Below are positions 28,435 through 38,210 of a stretch of 64,000 bases of DNA, in pieces. Numbering within the stretch: position 1 is the stretch's first letter; every line of letters starts with the position of its first letter. Source of the DNA: Mycolicibacterium mucogenicum DSM 44124. Its GTDB lineage: Bacteria > Actinomycetota > Actinomycetes > Mycobacteriales > Mycobacteriaceae. The notes beneath the pieces were generated by a model. The model saw only the letters and a program-made list of their open reading frames with translations, had not been told where the DNA came from and made no database searches. The DNA is taken from NCBI RefSeq assembly GCF_005670685.2, contig NZ_CP062008.1:3286001-3350000 (forward strand). Reading direction: 5' to 3'. Made by a program: the position numbers and the translations under genes.

Positions 28435-29466
28435 ATGTCCGAGACGTTCCCCGACCATCAGACGATTTGCGCGGCCATGGCGCTGGCAACCCGTGCCCCC
28501 TCGGTCCACAACACGCAACCGTGGCGGTGGCGAATCGGCTCCAGCAGTGTGCATTTGTACGCCGAATCGTCGCTGCACCTGATTCACACCGACCCCGACG
28601 GCCGCGACCTGTTGATCAGTTGCGGTGCGGCGCTGCACCACGCGACCGTGGCCTTCCACGCGCTGGGCTGGCAGCCGACCGTACGCAGATTCCCCAACCC
28701 GGCAGAGCCTGATCACCTCGCCGCGATCGAATTGACACCCTGCAACCCAGAGCAGCCTGACATCGCTCTCGCCGCGGCGATTCCGCGGCGCAGAACCGAC
28801 CGGCGGTACTACAGCGGCTGGCCCGTGCCGCTCGGGGACATCGCTCTCATGACCGCCCGCGCGGCGCGCCTCGGGATCGGGCTACGCCGGGTAAAGCTCA
28901 ACGACGTCCTCACGAGTGCACTGCGGCAAGCAGTTTCGCAGCATGTGCATGACCTGGACTACCTCACCGAACTGACAGTCTGGAGTGGCCGCTACGCATC
29001 GGTCGCCGGAGTACCTGCTCGTAGTACGCCCGCGCCCGACCACAGCGCCGCCCTCCCCAGCCGAATCTTCGCCGGACCGGTACTCGGCCAGGCCGCAGGC
29101 ACGACGGCCACCGATGACAACGGCTCACTGTTGGCGCTCGGCACCTCGACCGACACTCCGATCGATCGCCTGCGGGCCGGCGAAGCAACCAGCGCGGTTC
29201 TGCTCACTGCCACCGCACAGGGACTGTCCACCTGCCCCGTCACGGAAGCACTGGAAAATCCAGCGTGCCGAGCCATCGTCCGTTCTGACGTTTTCGGCGA
29301 TGAATTGTTCCCGCAGATGCTCATTCGGGTCGGCTGGGCACCCCTCAACGCAGACCCCCTGCCCGCGACGCCGCGCCGCGCGCTGACGGACATCGTTTCC
29401 CTTCTGCACGACGAGGACCCGATGCTGGGTTCAGAGCCCAGTGACGACGAGGCGGCGGATCAATGA
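28435..29466 (+). CDS. Acg-like nitroreductase-family protein, second copy (Rv3131-like)
   Basis: A 343-residue protein. ATG 28435 was chosen for the GAGGTGA upstream, although the frame opens at 28333. It has the same family motifs as the 22446 protein: ATRAPSVHNTQPWRW, DGRDLLISCGAALHHATVA, RRRTDRRYYSG and GLSTCPVTEALENP, then QMLIRVGWAP. In M. tuberculosis an Acg paralogue (Rv3131) also sits beside dosRS. Its stop overlaps the start of a four-TM protein (ATGA). Confidence 0.9.
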   Translation: MSETFPDHQTICAAMALATRAPSVHNTQPWRWRIGSSSVHLYAESSLHLIHTDPDGRDLLISCGAALHHATVAFHALGWQPTVRRFPNPAEPDHLAAIELTPCNPEQPDIALAAAIPRRRTDRRYYSGWPVPLGDIALMTARAARLGIGLRRVKLNDVLTSALRQAVSQHVHDLDYLTELTVWSGRYASVAGVPARSTPAPDHSAALPSRIFAGPVLGQAAGTTATDDNGSLLALGTSTDTPIDRLRAGEATSAVLLTATAQGLSTCPVTEALENPACRAIVRSDVFGDELFPQMLIRVGWAPLNADPLPATPRRALTDIVSLLHDEDPMLGSEPSDDEAADQ

Positions 29467-29897
29467 TCGAGTACCGCACCCGGATGTTCGCTCGGGTGCT
29501 CGGGCCCTACCTCGTCATCGCAGCCGCCTCGCTGGTCGCCCGAGCCGATTACGTCCGGACGCTGATGCACACGTTCAGTGACAACTCTGTATGGCCCTGG
29601 ATCACAGGCGCATTCGTCCTACCGATGGGGTTGGTCATCGTCACACTGCACCCCATTTGGCGCGGCGCTGCCGCCGCCACCGTATCAGTGCTGGGATGGT
29701 TGACGGTGCTCAAAGGCGTGGCTTTGATGATGTTTCCCGGGGCGTACCTGACGACGGGGCACGACCTTCTGGCCGCCGCACCGTGGTGGCAGGCCCTCGT
29801 GATCATCACCGGGCTGGCCGGGCTGTATCTCACCGCGGTCGGGTGGTCCCCGGATCGTCGACCGACTCCATCGGTCACCGTGTCCGCCGACTCCTGA
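29463..29897 (+). CDS. small four-TM membrane protein (144 aa)
   Basis: ATG 29463 overlaps the preceding stop by four bases. Hydrophobic stretches at about 10-28 (VLGPYLVIAAASLVA), 45-62 (WITGAFVLPMGLVIVTL), 70-90 (AATVSVLGWLTVLKGVALM) and 107-127 (WWQALVIITGLAGLYLTAV) indicate four helices. No catalytic motif is seen. Coupling to an Acg gene next to dosRS suggests a dormancy-linked membrane role. The family is not recognised with certainty. Confidence 0.75.
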   Translation: MIEYRTRMFARVLGPYLVIAAASLVARADYVRTLMHTFSDNSVWPWITGAFVLPMGLVIVTLHPIWRGAAAATVSVLGWLTVLKGVALMMFPGAYLTTGHDLLAAAPWWQALVIITGLAGLYLTAVGWSPDRRPTPSVTVSADS

Positions 29898-29931
29898 TGA
29901 GCTCCAACGATATTCGGCCCGGCTGGCCAGA

Positions 29932-30540
29932 TCAGATCGGAACGACGTCCTGATTCCCGGAGTCGACGTCATTCAGCTCACGTGCAATCACAGCCATCAG
30001 TATTCGAAGATCGTTGTTTGCGCGGTACAGATGGACCGAGGCCATCTCGATGTCTGCGACGTCCTGGTTCCGAATTCCGGCCAGGCACTCGCTGAATCCG
30101 GAGCCGAAGTCATCGAGAGTCTGCCGCAGGGCAGTCGTCAATGTCGCATCCGGGCTCGGCAGCAACATCTGTAGCTGCGGCAGCACCTTGCGGCCGGCCT
30201 CGCAGGCCCTCTGGATTCCCGCCATGTCAGCGTTGCGGGCCGCGGTGGCGATGTTGTCCCGCTGGATCAGCAATGCGTCCAGCGGTGATTCAAGTTGTGC
30301 AAGCCACGCGTGTAGTTGTTGCGATGATGGCGGCGTCTGCTCTTGTGCCGCCGCAACTTTCGCCGGTGCCACCGCATCATCCGGAAGAACCAGGCGGACC
30401 AGCGAGAAACCGCCGAACATCCAACCGATGAGCATCGCCGCCACGATCAGCGCCGCGGTGACCAGCGTGAGAAGCCGTCCCTGATGCACACCGTCCAGAC
30501 CTTCTGACAACCGCGTGTCCTGATCAGCGGATACGGCCAT
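29932..30540 (-). CDS. membrane-anchored protein, DosR cluster (202 aa)
   Basis: ATG 30540 was chosen because GGAGG lies 8 bases upstream. One transmembrane helix near residues 25-48 (LLTLVTAALIVAAMLIGWMF) is followed by an external helical domain (about 150 residues) with two Cys (QRACEAGRK and SECLAGIRN) that may pair. Family not recognised. The divergent gap to the WS/DGAT gene contains two good DosR-box matches, one 77 bp upstream of this start. Confidence 0.72.
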   Translation of the reverse strand: MAVSADQDTRLSEGLDGVHQGRLLTLVTAALIVAAMLIGWMFGGFSLVRLVLPDDAVAPAKVAAAQEQTPPSSQQLHAWLAQLESPLDALLIQRDNIATAARNADMAGIQRACEAGRKVLPQLQMLLPSPDATLTTALRQTLDDFGSGFSECLAGIRNQDVADIEMASVHLYRANNDLRILMAVIARELNDVDSGNQDVVPI

Positions 30541-30616
30541 CGGGGAATCCTCCCTATGAATCACAACGTCAGCGGGGCAGTCCCTCGATGGTGCGCCACT
30601 GGGCTGATGCCTACAC

Positions 30617-30631
30617 GGGCCAAAAGTCCTC
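30617..30631 (-). promoter_or_regulatory. DosR-box-like site (membrane protein / WS-DGAT divergent promoter)
   Basis: On the minus strand it reads GAGGACTTTTGGCCC, one of the best matches in the window to the GGGACTTT.GGCCC form of the DosR site. It is 77 bp upstream of the 30540 start. Confidence 0.7.
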
Positions 30632-30679
30632 TGGCAGATAGCCGGAAGGCCACAGGCCCGGTCCCGGCAGGCACAGCAG

Positions 30680-30694
30680 GTGCCGAAGGTCCCT
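30680..30694 (-). promoter_or_regulatory. DosR-box-like site (second in the divergent promoter)
   Basis: Reads AGGGACCTTCGGCAC on the minus strand, again a strong match. It is about 100 bp upstream of the WS/DGAT ATG. Paired boxes 60 bp apart in a divergent gap suggest DosR controls both genes. Confidence 0.7.
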
Positions 30695-30792
30695 ACGACC
30701 GCGGCCCATCAGCCCTGCTCGTGAACTGCGCGCAAGCGCAACATCATTCGTGAACACCGCACTGTTGGCAGGCCGGCCCGCAAAGGACACCG

Positions 30793-32190
30793 ATGAACGA
30801 CAACCAACTCACCGCTCTCGATGCCGGTTTCCTGCAGGCTGAGGATTCTGACAGCCACGCCAATCTTGCTGTCGCAGTGCTGGCCATCATGGAAGGTCCC
30901 GCGCCGGACTTCGCCGAACTCCAGACTGTCCTCGACGAGCGGTCGGCCGCCCTCCCCCGCTGCCGGCAGGTGTTGCACTCCTATCCGCTCGACCTCAGCG
31001 CTCCAGAATGGGTGCCGGCGCAGAATTTCGACATCACCCACCATGTTCGCAGGCTCACCGTGACGGCGCCGGGCGATGACACGGCGGTTCATCGCGCAGT
31101 GGCGGACTTGATGGAGCGCCGCCTCGACAGGTCCCGTCCCTTGTGGGAAGCCTGGATGCTGGACGGTCTCGCTGATGGTCGTTGGGCGATCGTGGTGAAG
31201 CTCCACCACTGCATCGCCGACGGAGTCGCGGCGACAGCGATGCTCGCCGGCATCTGCGACAACCAATGGGCAGCCCGCGAGGAAATCCCCAGCGTCCCTT
31301 CGGGATCAGGTCGACAATCGCTGCGTGGCTTCAATCCGATCACGCTCGGCACCGATGCGTGGCGGATGGTGAGATCGACCGCGCGCAGTGGGGTGCGCAT
31401 GGCGTTCGGGACGGCTCAACTCGTCGCCGGCGTGCTCACCACATCGACCCAACCCCTCAACGGTCAACTCAGTGACATGCGTCGGTTCAGCGCTGTCGAG
31501 GTCTCGTTACAGGACGTCCAGACAGTCGCCAAACGGTTCGGCGTCACCGTCAACGATGTGGCCTTGGCCGCGATCACCGACGGATTCCGGACAGCGATGC
31601 TGCAGCACGACATGCAACCATCGGCCGGGCCCATCCGCACCGTGGTGCCGGTCTCCGTTCGGCCCGCCGAACTACTCCACGTGCCCGACAACCGGGTTTC
31701 TGTACTGCTGCCGGATCTCCCCGTCGATCGGCCGGATCCGCTCGAACAGCTTCGGCTGGTCCACAAGAGGCTGACAACGGCGAAAGGCAGCGGGCAACGC
31801 CAAGCCGGCTCATTGGTGGTTGCCGCGGCCAACCTGATTCCGTTTCCGATCATGGCGTCAGCCGTGCGTCTGCTGGGCCGGCTTCCGCAACACGGCGTCG
31901 TTGCCGTGACGACGAATGTTCCCGGCCCGAGCCGGCGAATGCGCTTGATGGGTCGTCAGATCGCCGCGCTGGTGCCGGTGCCCCCGATTGCGATGGGCAT
32001 GCGCACCGGCATCGCCATCATGAGCTACGCCGACCGCCTGACGTTCGGCGTCATCGGCGACTACGACGCCGAGCTCGACACGGACGACCTCGCCCAAGGC
32101 ATCGAGCACGGGCTCGATCACCTGATCGCTGTCGCATCAGCTGCGACGCACACCCGGCGGCTGGGCAACCTGATGCTGCTGAGCGGCTAG
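30793..32190 (+). CDS. WS/DGAT-family wax ester/triacylglycerol synthase
   Basis: A 465-residue protein from ATG 30793. The acyltransferase motif HHCIADG lies at 138-144 in [16 protein letters not shown], and the family's C-terminal motifs are present ([33 protein letters not shown]). These enzymes make triacylglycerol from diacylglycerol and acyl-CoA; the DosR-controlled Tgs1 (Rv3130c) is the main dormancy enzyme in M. tuberculosis and sits beside Rv3131-dosRS as here. It is an acyl-CoA:diacylglycerol acyltransferase candidate for storage lipid in hypoxia. The 3' end is overlapped antisense by the truncated phosphoketolase frame. Confidence 0.9.
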   Translation: MNDNQLTALDAGFLQAEDSDSHANLAVAVLAIMEGPAPDFAELQTVLDERSAALPRCRQVLHSYPLDLSAPEWVPAQNFDITHHVRRLTVTAPGDDTAVHRAVADLMERRLDRSRPLWEAWMLDGLADGRWAIVVKLHHCIADGVAATAMLAGICDNQWAAREEIPSVPSGSGRQSLRGFNPITLGTDAWRMVRSTARSGVRMAFGTAQLVAGVLTTSTQPLNGQLSDMRRFSAVEVSLQDVQTVAKRFGVTVNDVALAAITDGFRTAMLQHDMQPSAGPIRTVVPVSVRPAELLHVPDNRVSVLLPDLPVDRPDPLEQLRLVHKRLTTAKGSGQRQAGSLVVAAANLIPFPIMASAVRLLGRLPQHGVVAVTTNVPGPSRRMRLMGRQIAALVPVPPIAMGMRTGIAIMSYADRLTFGVIGDYDAELDTDDLAQGIEHGLDHLIAVASAATHTRRLGNLMLLSG

Positions 32191-34177
32191 AACCGACCAT
32201 TACCCATTGCTGCACAACACTTTTCGGATGCTTTCGCAGTATCGACACAGCGGCGAGCACCTCGATCGTCGGCACGTCGCCGGCACAGGCCAGCACCACA
32301 TCAGGCGCCGGACCGCTGTCGGTGCTGGCCCATTCGAAGATGTCCGCGCCGCGTGCGCAGTGCACCGCAGCCTGCTCGGCGGTGAGCCATACCGGCGCGT
32401 CGTTCTTCCCGGCGACGATCACGTTGATGTAGTTCCGGCTCGCGAGGCAGTGCGCCGCCACCGACAGCAAGGTGTTGGCGTCGGGTGGCAAGTAGATGCG
32501 AGCGATGTCTGCGCGCTTGTTGGCGACGTGGTCGATGAAACCGGGGTCCTGATGCGAGAAGCCGTTGTGGTCCTGGCGCCACACGTGTGACGTGATCAGG
32601 TAGTTCAGGGACGCGATCGGTGCGCGCCACGGTAGTTCGCAACTTACCTTGAGCCACTTGGCATGCTGGTTCACCATCGAGTCGACGACGTGGGCAAAAG
32701 CCTCGTAGCTGTTGAGCAGGCCGTGTCGCCCCGTCAGCAGATAACCTTCCAGCCAACCTTGGCACATGTGCTCCGACAAGACTTCGAGCACTCGCCCGTC
32801 GCGGGCCAGGTGCTCGTCACTCGGCAGAACTGTTGCGTTCCACTGCTTGTCGCTGACGTCATACACCGCACCGAGCCGGTTCGACGCAGTCTCGTCGGGC
32901 CCGAACAGCCTGAAGTTGCGGGAGCAGGCGTTACGCACCATCACCTCACGCAGATACTGCCCGAGCACCCTGGTCGGCTCTGCGGTCGTGTCCCCCGGCT
33001 TGACGGTTGACACGGCGAATTCCTTGGCAGCAGGCAGATGCAAAGGTGTCAGCAGCAGGCCACCGTTGGCATTCGGGTTCAGTCCCATCTGGTAATCGGG
33101 CGAGGGCACGTTGTCGGTCACCAGCGCTGTGGGGCAACCCATTTCATCGAACAGCTCATCGGGGCGGTAGGAAGCCAGCCAATCGATGAACTGTCGACGA
33201 TGTTCCGGATCAGTCCGCACATCGGCTATCGGCACCTGATGGGCGCGCCACGTGCCCTCCACGGGCAGTCCGTCGACCCACCGTGGCCCGGTCCAGCCTT
33301 TGGGTGTCCGCAACACGATCATCGGCCATTGGGCCCGCGGTGGCGGAGACGAGGCGGCACGCGCAGCTCTCTGGATGTCGTCGACCATCGCCACGGCACG
33401 ATCCATCGCAGCGGCCATGTCCTGATGCAATTGTTGCGGATCGTCACCGCTGACGTAGATCGGGTAGTGCCCGTATCCGCGCAGCAGACAATCGAGTTCG
33501 GCGTCGGTGATCCGCGCCAGCACTGTCGGATTGGCGATCTTGTAGCCGTTGAGGTGGAGGATGGGCAGGACCGCGCCGTCGGTCGCCGGGTTGATGAACT
33601 TGTTGGAATGCCAGCTGGCAGCCAGCGGGCCGGTCTCCGCTTCGCCGTCACCGATTACGCATGCCACCAACAGGTTTGGATTGTCGAGAGCTGCGCCGTA
33701 GGCGTGCGCCAGGGAATACCCGAGCTCGCCGCCCTCGTGGATGGAGCCCGGAACTTCCGGTGCCACATGGCTGGGAACGCCACCGGGAAAAGAGAACTCG
33801 CGAAACAATGTCGCCATCCCGCGTTCGTCGCGGGTGATATCGGGACGAGTTCGGCTGTAGCTGCCCTCGAGCCAGGCGTTCGCGAACAGCGCCGGCCCGC
33901 CGTGACCGGGACCGATGACATACATCGCATCGAGATCATGATCGATGATGGCGCGATTCAGGTGCGCGTAGATGAAGTTCAGCCCCGGCGAGGTGCCCCA
34001 GTGCCCCAGCGGACGGGGCTTGATGTGCGGACGCTCCAACGGCGTTCGCAGCAGGGGGTTGCCCATCAAGTAGATCTGCCCGGCAGTGAGATAGTTCGCC
34101 GCGCGCCAGTACGCATCGACCGATCGCAACCGCTCCGGCGCCAAGGGCTCACGCACCTCGCGAGTTGTGCTCGTCAT
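32051..34177 (-). pseudogene. phosphoketolase, C-terminally truncated and fused to antisense sequence
   Basis: From ATG 34177 the protein is a normal xylulose-5-P/fructose-6-P phosphoketolase for about 650 residues: [20 protein letters not shown] motif [24 protein letters not shown], then the central domain ([27 protein letters not shown]-like). Homology stops at [17 protein letters not shown] near 32222. The usual last 140 or so residues (the C-terminal domain) are missing; the frame reads about 57 unrelated codons antisense to the synthase gene and stops at 32051. A deletion probably removed the 3' end, so activity is doubtful. It overlaps the upstream USP stop (ATGA) and shares its DosR-like promoter. 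Confidence 0.82.
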
Positions 34178-35079
34178 CGGGTGGACTCCCGAGCCAGCGG
34201 GCGAGCGACCAGTACCGGGCAATTCGCCTGGTGAATCAATTTGTGGCAGGTGGAACCGAGCAGCAATCCGGTGGCGTCGCCGCGACCACGACTTCCCGTG
34301 ACAACCAGCTGGGCGCGCTGAGCGTGGCTCAGCAGGAGGTGTCCAGGGTTGCCGATCGCCGCGACGCGGCGGACCGCGACATCAGGGAACTTCTCCTGCC
34401 ACCCGGCCAATCGCTCGGCCAGCAGCATCTCCTGCTGTTCCTCACGCGCCTGGCCGGTCAGGTCATTCCAGGGACCTTGGGCATCGTAGAAGTGCGCCGG
34501 CAAGTAGCCCCAGACCAGGACAGCGGTCAGTTGCGCACCGCGCATCGAGGCTTCCTCGAATGCCCAGCCAATCGCGTCCTCACTGTCCGGAGCCCCACTG
34601 ATCCCGACCACAACGGGCCCTGTCACCGGCACCCCCGGTGCGCGGACCACGACCACCGGGCTGTGCCCGTGTGCGGTCAGCGCCACTGCCACCGAGCCGG
34701 CCAACAGGCCGGTGAACGCGTTCAGTCCACTTGAACCCACGACAGTCAGAAATGCGTCCTTCGACAGGTCGATCAACACCCGCGCTGGGCGGCCCGCCTT
34801 TCTGGTCAACGTCACCTCCAGATCAGGGTCCAGTGTCTGGACGCGATCCAGGGCCTCGTCGAGGAAACGCTGGCCCGTGGTCTCCAGATACTTGAAGAAA
34901 CTCTCCGAGGCACCCGGGTTGAACCCCATCGCAAAACTCTCGAAGTCGACGGCGTGCGCCAACCGGAGCGGAAGGTTGCGCAACTGCGCTTCGTTGACGG
35001 CCCAGGTCAGGGCGATCAGCGATGAGGTCGATCCGTCGATGCCGACCAAAATGTAAGGGCGGGGCGATAATTCGGTCAC
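34174..35079 (-). CDS. universal stress protein, tandem UspA domains (paralogue A)
   Basis: A 301-residue protein. GTG 35079 was chosen because GGAGGACAAC precedes it and because its paralogue begins at the same residue. Domain 1: [34 protein letters not shown]; domain 2: [19 protein letters not shown] and [17 protein letters not shown], with the G-x2-G-x9-G ATP-site pattern in both. It is strongly similar along its length to the protein at 35276-36169. Translationally coupled to the phosphoketolase. Confidence 0.9.
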   Translation of the reverse strand: MTELSPRPYILVGIDGSTSSLIALTWAVNEAQLRNLPLRLAHAVDFESFAMGFNPGASESFFKYLETTGQRFLDEALDRVQTLDPDLEVTLTRKAGRPARVLIDLSKDAFLTVVGSSGLNAFTGLLAGSVAVALTAHGHSPVVVVRAPGVPVTGPVVVGISGAPDSEDAIGWAFEEASMRGAQLTAVLVWGYLPAHFYDAQGPWNDLTGQAREEQQEMLLAERLAGWQEKFPDVAVRRVAAIGNPGHLLLSHAQRAQLVVTGSRGRGDATGLLLGSTCHKLIHQANCPVLVARPLARESTR

Positions 35080-35144
35080 GTTGTCCTCCGATGACTCTGA
35101 CTGTCCGATGCCCACGACGGTACGAGCACGGCCCCTCCGCTGCT

Positions 35145-35160
35145 ATGGCCGAAAGTCACT
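35145..35160 (-). promoter_or_regulatory. DosR-box-like site upstream of USP-phosphoketolase operon
   Basis: Reads AGTGACTTTCGGCCAT on the minus strand, 66 bp before the GTG at 35079. It fits the GGGACTTTCGGCCC pattern at all but two positions. Confidence 0.65.
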
Positions 35161-35225
35161 CGTTGAGTGACATGCCGACTCGAACTCCGACAATCCATCT
35201 GCTCGTCGCGCGGGTGTGAAAAGCA

Positions 35226-35263
35226 CGAGGTGCAGGTGGCCGTGAACGGCCACCTGCACCTCG
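35226..35263 (-). terminator. intrinsic terminator-like hairpin downstream of USP paralogue B
   Basis: A perfect 17-bp stem (CGAGGTGCAGGTGGCCG and its complement) with a 4-base loop, followed on the minus strand by TGCTTTT. It lies 12 bases after the stop of the USP at 35276, separating it from the next USP promoter. Confidence 0.85.
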
Positions 35264-35275
35264 TCAACGGTCTGG

Positions 35276-36169
35276 CTATCGGGCCTGCGGGCGGGCAACC
35301 AGCACCGGGCACTCGGCATGCTGAACCAGCCGGTGACTCGTCGACCCGAGGAACCACCCGGCCACGTTTCCATGTCCACGGGTTCCGGTGACGATCAGCT
35401 GCGCGCGCTGCGCATAGCCCAACAGCACGTGGCCCGGGTGGCCCGCCGCGACCACGCGGCGGACCGCAACTTCGGGGAACTTCTCCTGCCACCCGGCCAG
35501 CCGTTCGGCCAGCAGCATCGCTTGCTGGTCCTCACGGGCGGGCCCGGGCAGCTCTTCCCACGTCGGTTCGATGTAGTCGAAATAGGCTGGCACATAACTC
35601 GATACGAGAACGGCGAGCAGTTTCGCACCGCGCAGCGACGCCTCCTGGAAGGCCCAGCCGATCGCTTCCTCACTGTCGGGCGCACCGCTGACGCCGACCA
35701 CGACAGGTCCCCCGGCATGGGCGCCGGGCGCACGGACCACGACGACGGGACTGTGGCCGTGCGCCGTCAGCGCCACCGCCACCGAACCCGCCACCAGCCC
35801 GGTGAATCCATGCAGCCCACTCGAGCCGACAACCGTGAGGAAGGCATCCTTGGACTGCTCCTCCAGCAGCTGCGCGGGCCGGCCGACGAGGTTGTGGATG
35901 GACACCTGCACCTCGGGCGCGAGCGCCTGCACCCGCTCCTTGGCTTCGTTGAGGAAGTTCTGCCCCGACGTCTCCACGAACTTGAAGAAGCTCTCGGACG
36001 CGCCCGGGTTGAATCCCATCACGAAGTTGCCGTAGTCGACGGCATGGACCAGCCGCAGCGGCAGGTTACGCAACTGCGCCTCGCCGATGGCCCACAGCAA
36101 CGCCTCCAGCGACGATCTTGATCCGTCGATGCCGACCAAAATGTATGGACGAGGCGATAATTCGGTCAT
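35276..36169 (-). CDS. universal stress protein, tandem UspA domains (paralogue B)
   Basis: A 297-residue protein from ATG 36169. It has the same blocks as paralogue [72 protein letters not shown]. The N-terminal coding DNA is nearly identical in places, so the two genes come from a tandem duplication. ATP-binding glycine motifs are present in both domains. It has its own DosR-like box and terminator, so it is a single-gene unit. Confidence 0.9.
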   Translation of the reverse strand: MTELSPRPYILVGIDGSRSSLEALLWAIGEAQLRNLPLRLVHAVDYGNFVMGFNPGASESFFKFVETSGQNFLNEAKERVQALAPEVQVSIHNLVGRPAQLLEEQSKDAFLTVVGSSGLHGFTGLVAGSVAVALTAHGHSPVVVVRAPGAHAGGPVVVGVSGAPDSEEAIGWAFQEASLRGAKLLAVLVSSYVPAYFDYIEPTWEELPGPAREDQQAMLLAERLAGWQEKFPEVAVRRVVAAGHPGHVLLGYAQRAQLIVTGTRGHGNVAGWFLGSTSHRLVQHAECPVLVARPQAR

Positions 36170-36240
36170 GATGTCCGCTCCAGACGAAGGTGCAAATCCC
36201 GACACCTTCAACGGTACGGACGTCGGCGGGCCGGTGCTAC

Positions 36241-36255
36241 GGCCAAAGGTCCTCA
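36241..36255 (-). promoter_or_regulatory. DosR-box-like site upstream of USP paralogue B
   Basis: Reads TGAGGACCTTTGGCC on the minus strand, 72 bp before the ATG at 36169, the same spacing as at paralogue A. Confidence 0.7.
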
Positions 36256-36306
36256 CTGGCCGGGCACACAGCAACTGCAGCCGCCGCCGAGGCGCCTTTC
36301 GGGTGA

Positions 36307-36603
36307 CTACTCGGTGTCGCCGACCGCTTCGAGGCGCTCGCCCACCCGCGTGAGCGCGTCGTCGAACACGTCGACCTTCTCGCCACGTTTTTCGTTGGCG
36401 GGCTGCGCCGCGCCCCGGCCACCCTCGGATTCCACCCGAGCCGCGCCCTGCCGCCGCAACAAGCTGAAGTTCTTCTCCCGCGCTTGCCGAAGCCTGCGCT
36501 GCAGTTCCTTGAGTGCTTTCGAATCCATCCTGGCCAACGCCTCGGGATGACTCTCGGCGATCAGCTCGTTTTCCTGTGGGGTGAGGTTCACGTGATTGGT
36601 CAT
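36307..36603 (-). CDS. charged small hypothetical protein (98 aa)
   Basis: ATG 36603 (MTNHVNLTPQENELIAESH) was preferred to an upstream start at 36657, which would overlap the P450 promoter. The middle is a lysine/arginine-rich helix (KALKELQRRLRQAREKNFSLLRRQG), probably a coiled coil or nucleic-acid-binding helix. No membrane segment. Conserved-looking but unassigned; it marks the end of the dormancy cluster. Confidence 0.65.
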   Translation of the reverse strand: MTNHVNLTPQENELIAESHPEALARMDSKALKELQRRLRQAREKNFSLLRRQGAARVESEGGRGAAQPANEKRGEKVDVFDDALTRVGERLEAVGDTE

Positions 36604-36687
36604 GACTGATTCATACCCGCGACAGCGATAACGGCCGGTCGAATCACTCGACCGCACGCCCTTGGCGCGGCATAATTCTTTATTGAC

Positions 36688-38052
36688 ATGACTGCAACCA
36701 TCGACGCCCGCGACGTCGGCACGCTGCCGCTCGCGCCGAAGAATCCGCTGCCGTTACGGCAGTTGTTCGCCACCCGGCAACTGCACACCGGGCTGGTTCT
36801 GCTGAGCGAAGCCGGCGGGCCCGTCAGTCGCATCGCCGTCGTACCCAAGCGCGTCGCGCCGCCCATCGTGCTCGTCACGTCTCCGGCCGGGATCCGCGAC
36901 GTGCTGGGCCGCACCGACAACCTCGCCGAGCGCTCCACGATCCACGAAGAAGTGCGCAACGTGGTCGGCGACAATCTGTTCGTCCTGCCCAACAAGGCCT
37001 GGCCACCGCGCCGGCGCGCGCTGCAGCCGGTGTTCACCAAGCAGCATGTCGACCGCTTCGGCGGACACATGTCCCAGGCCGCGCAGGCGAGCGCAGACCG
37101 CTGGCGTGACGCTCGTGACGTCGACCTCGACATCGAATGCCGCCGGCTCGCCATGCGGTCCCTCGGATACTCGATTCTCGGTCTCGACATCAACGAGCAC
37201 AGCAACACCATCGCCGAGAACATGCACGTGGCCTCGCGCTACACGGCCGACCGCGCGCTGCGACCGGTCAAGGCGCCGCAGTGGCTCCCGACGCTGGGAC
37301 GCCGTCGGGCGCGCGCCGCGGTCGCCCGGATGCGCAAGATGACCATGGCGGTCCTGCAGGACTGCCGCGCGAACCCGGACCGCGATGCGCCGCTGGTCAA
37401 GGCGCTGCTGGCGGCCTCGGACCCCGACACCGGCCAGAAGCTCTCCGACGACGACATCTGCAACGACCTGCTCATCTTCATGCTGGCGGGCCACGACACG
37501 ACGGCGACGACGCTGACGTACGCCTTGTGGCAGCTCGGGCGTAATCCCGAGATGCAGGACCGGGTCGCGGCCGAGGTCGCCGCGATCGGTGATCGGGAGC
37601 TGACACCCGACGACGTTTCCCGGCTCACCTACACAGCCCAGGTGCTCAACGAGTCGCTGCGGCTGTGCCCGCCGGCGGCGGGTGTCGGCCGGACGGCGAT
37701 GCAGGACATCGTGGTGGACGGCCACCGCGTCGAAGCCGGCAGCATCGTGGCCATCGGCATCAGTGCCGTGCACCGGGACCCGACGTTGTGGGACCACCCC
37801 CTGGCATTCGACCCCGACCGGTTCAGCCCGGACAACGCCAAGACCCGTGACCGGTGGCAGTTCATCCCGTTCGCCGCGGGTCCGCGGTCCTGCATCGGTG
37901 AACACTTCGCGATGCTGGTGACGACGCTGGCGCTGGCCACCATCGTGCGGTCCAACCGCATCGAGTCGTTGCACGACGACTTCCCCCTCGAATCGCCGTA
38001 CACGACCGTGGCGAAAGGCCCCATCCCGGTTCGGGTCGCCGCGCGGGTGTGA
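36688..38052 (+). CDS. cytochrome P450
   Basis: A 454-residue P450 from ATG 36688. I-helix AGHDTTATTLTYAL, ExxR in NESLRLCPP, and heme loop FAAGPRSCIGEHF with Cys402. The sequence resembles bacterial fatty-acid/alkane-type P450s more than sterol 14-demethylases. No ferredoxin gene is adjacent. It is the last core gene before the foreign island, whose atypical composition begins within 100 bp of the stop. Confidence 0.93.
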   Translation: MTATIDARDVGTLPLAPKNPLPLRQLFATRQLHTGLVLLSEAGGPVSRIAVVPKRVAPPIVLVTSPAGIRDVLGRTDNLAERSTIHEEVRNVVGDNLFVLPNKAWPPRRRALQPVFTKQHVDRFGGHMSQAAQASADRWRDARDVDLDIECRRLAMRSLGYSILGLDINEHSNTIAENMHVASRYTADRALRPVKAPQWLPTLGRRRARAAVARMRKMTMAVLQDCRANPDRDAPLVKALLAASDPDTGQKLSDDDICNDLLIFMLAGHDTTATTLTYALWQLGRNPEMQDRVAAEVAAIGDRELTPDDVSRLTYTAQVLNESLRLCPPAAGVGRTAMQDIVVDGHRVEAGSIVAIGISAVHRDPTLWDHPLAFDPDRFSPDNAKTRDRWQFIPFAAGPRSCIGEHFAMLVTTLALATIVRSNRIESLHDDFPLESPYTTVAKGPIPVRVAARV

Positions 38053-38124
38053 TGCCGGGGATAGCTGATCGCTGCTGCCCGACGCGGACACCATCGAACC
38101 CGAACTCTCTTCCATGTTTCGAGC

Positions 38125-38153
38125 AACCCGAACTTACTGTCCAACTTCGGGTT
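38125..38153. terminator. hairpin after the P450 gene
   Basis: AACCCGAA at 38125-38132 pairs perfectly with TTCGGGTT at 38146-38153 across 13 bases. No U-tract follows, so it is only a possible terminator, as is common in mycobacteria. A related CGAACCCGAAC sits just upstream at 38095-38105. Confidence 0.4.
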
Positions 38154-38210
38154 CGGAGGATCAGGGCCACCGAGCATGACTACGCAAAGAATCAACGTGG
38201 AGATGCGATC

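Noticed and set aside
30556..30753. Rightward frame of 65 codons in the divergent gap before the WS/DGAT gene
   Set aside because: Covers both DosR-like boxes and has no family resemblance; treated as regulatory DNA.
38125..38153. Hairpin after P450 considered as an attachment site for the island
   Set aside because: No matching repeat was found at the right edge near 44760, so it is better explained as a terminator-like structure.
38049..38210. Longer N-terminus of the NTPase starting at the P450 stop codon
   Set aside because: Those 54 codons run through a hairpin and core intergenic sequence and look non-protein-like; TTG 38211 has a good GGAGA site.
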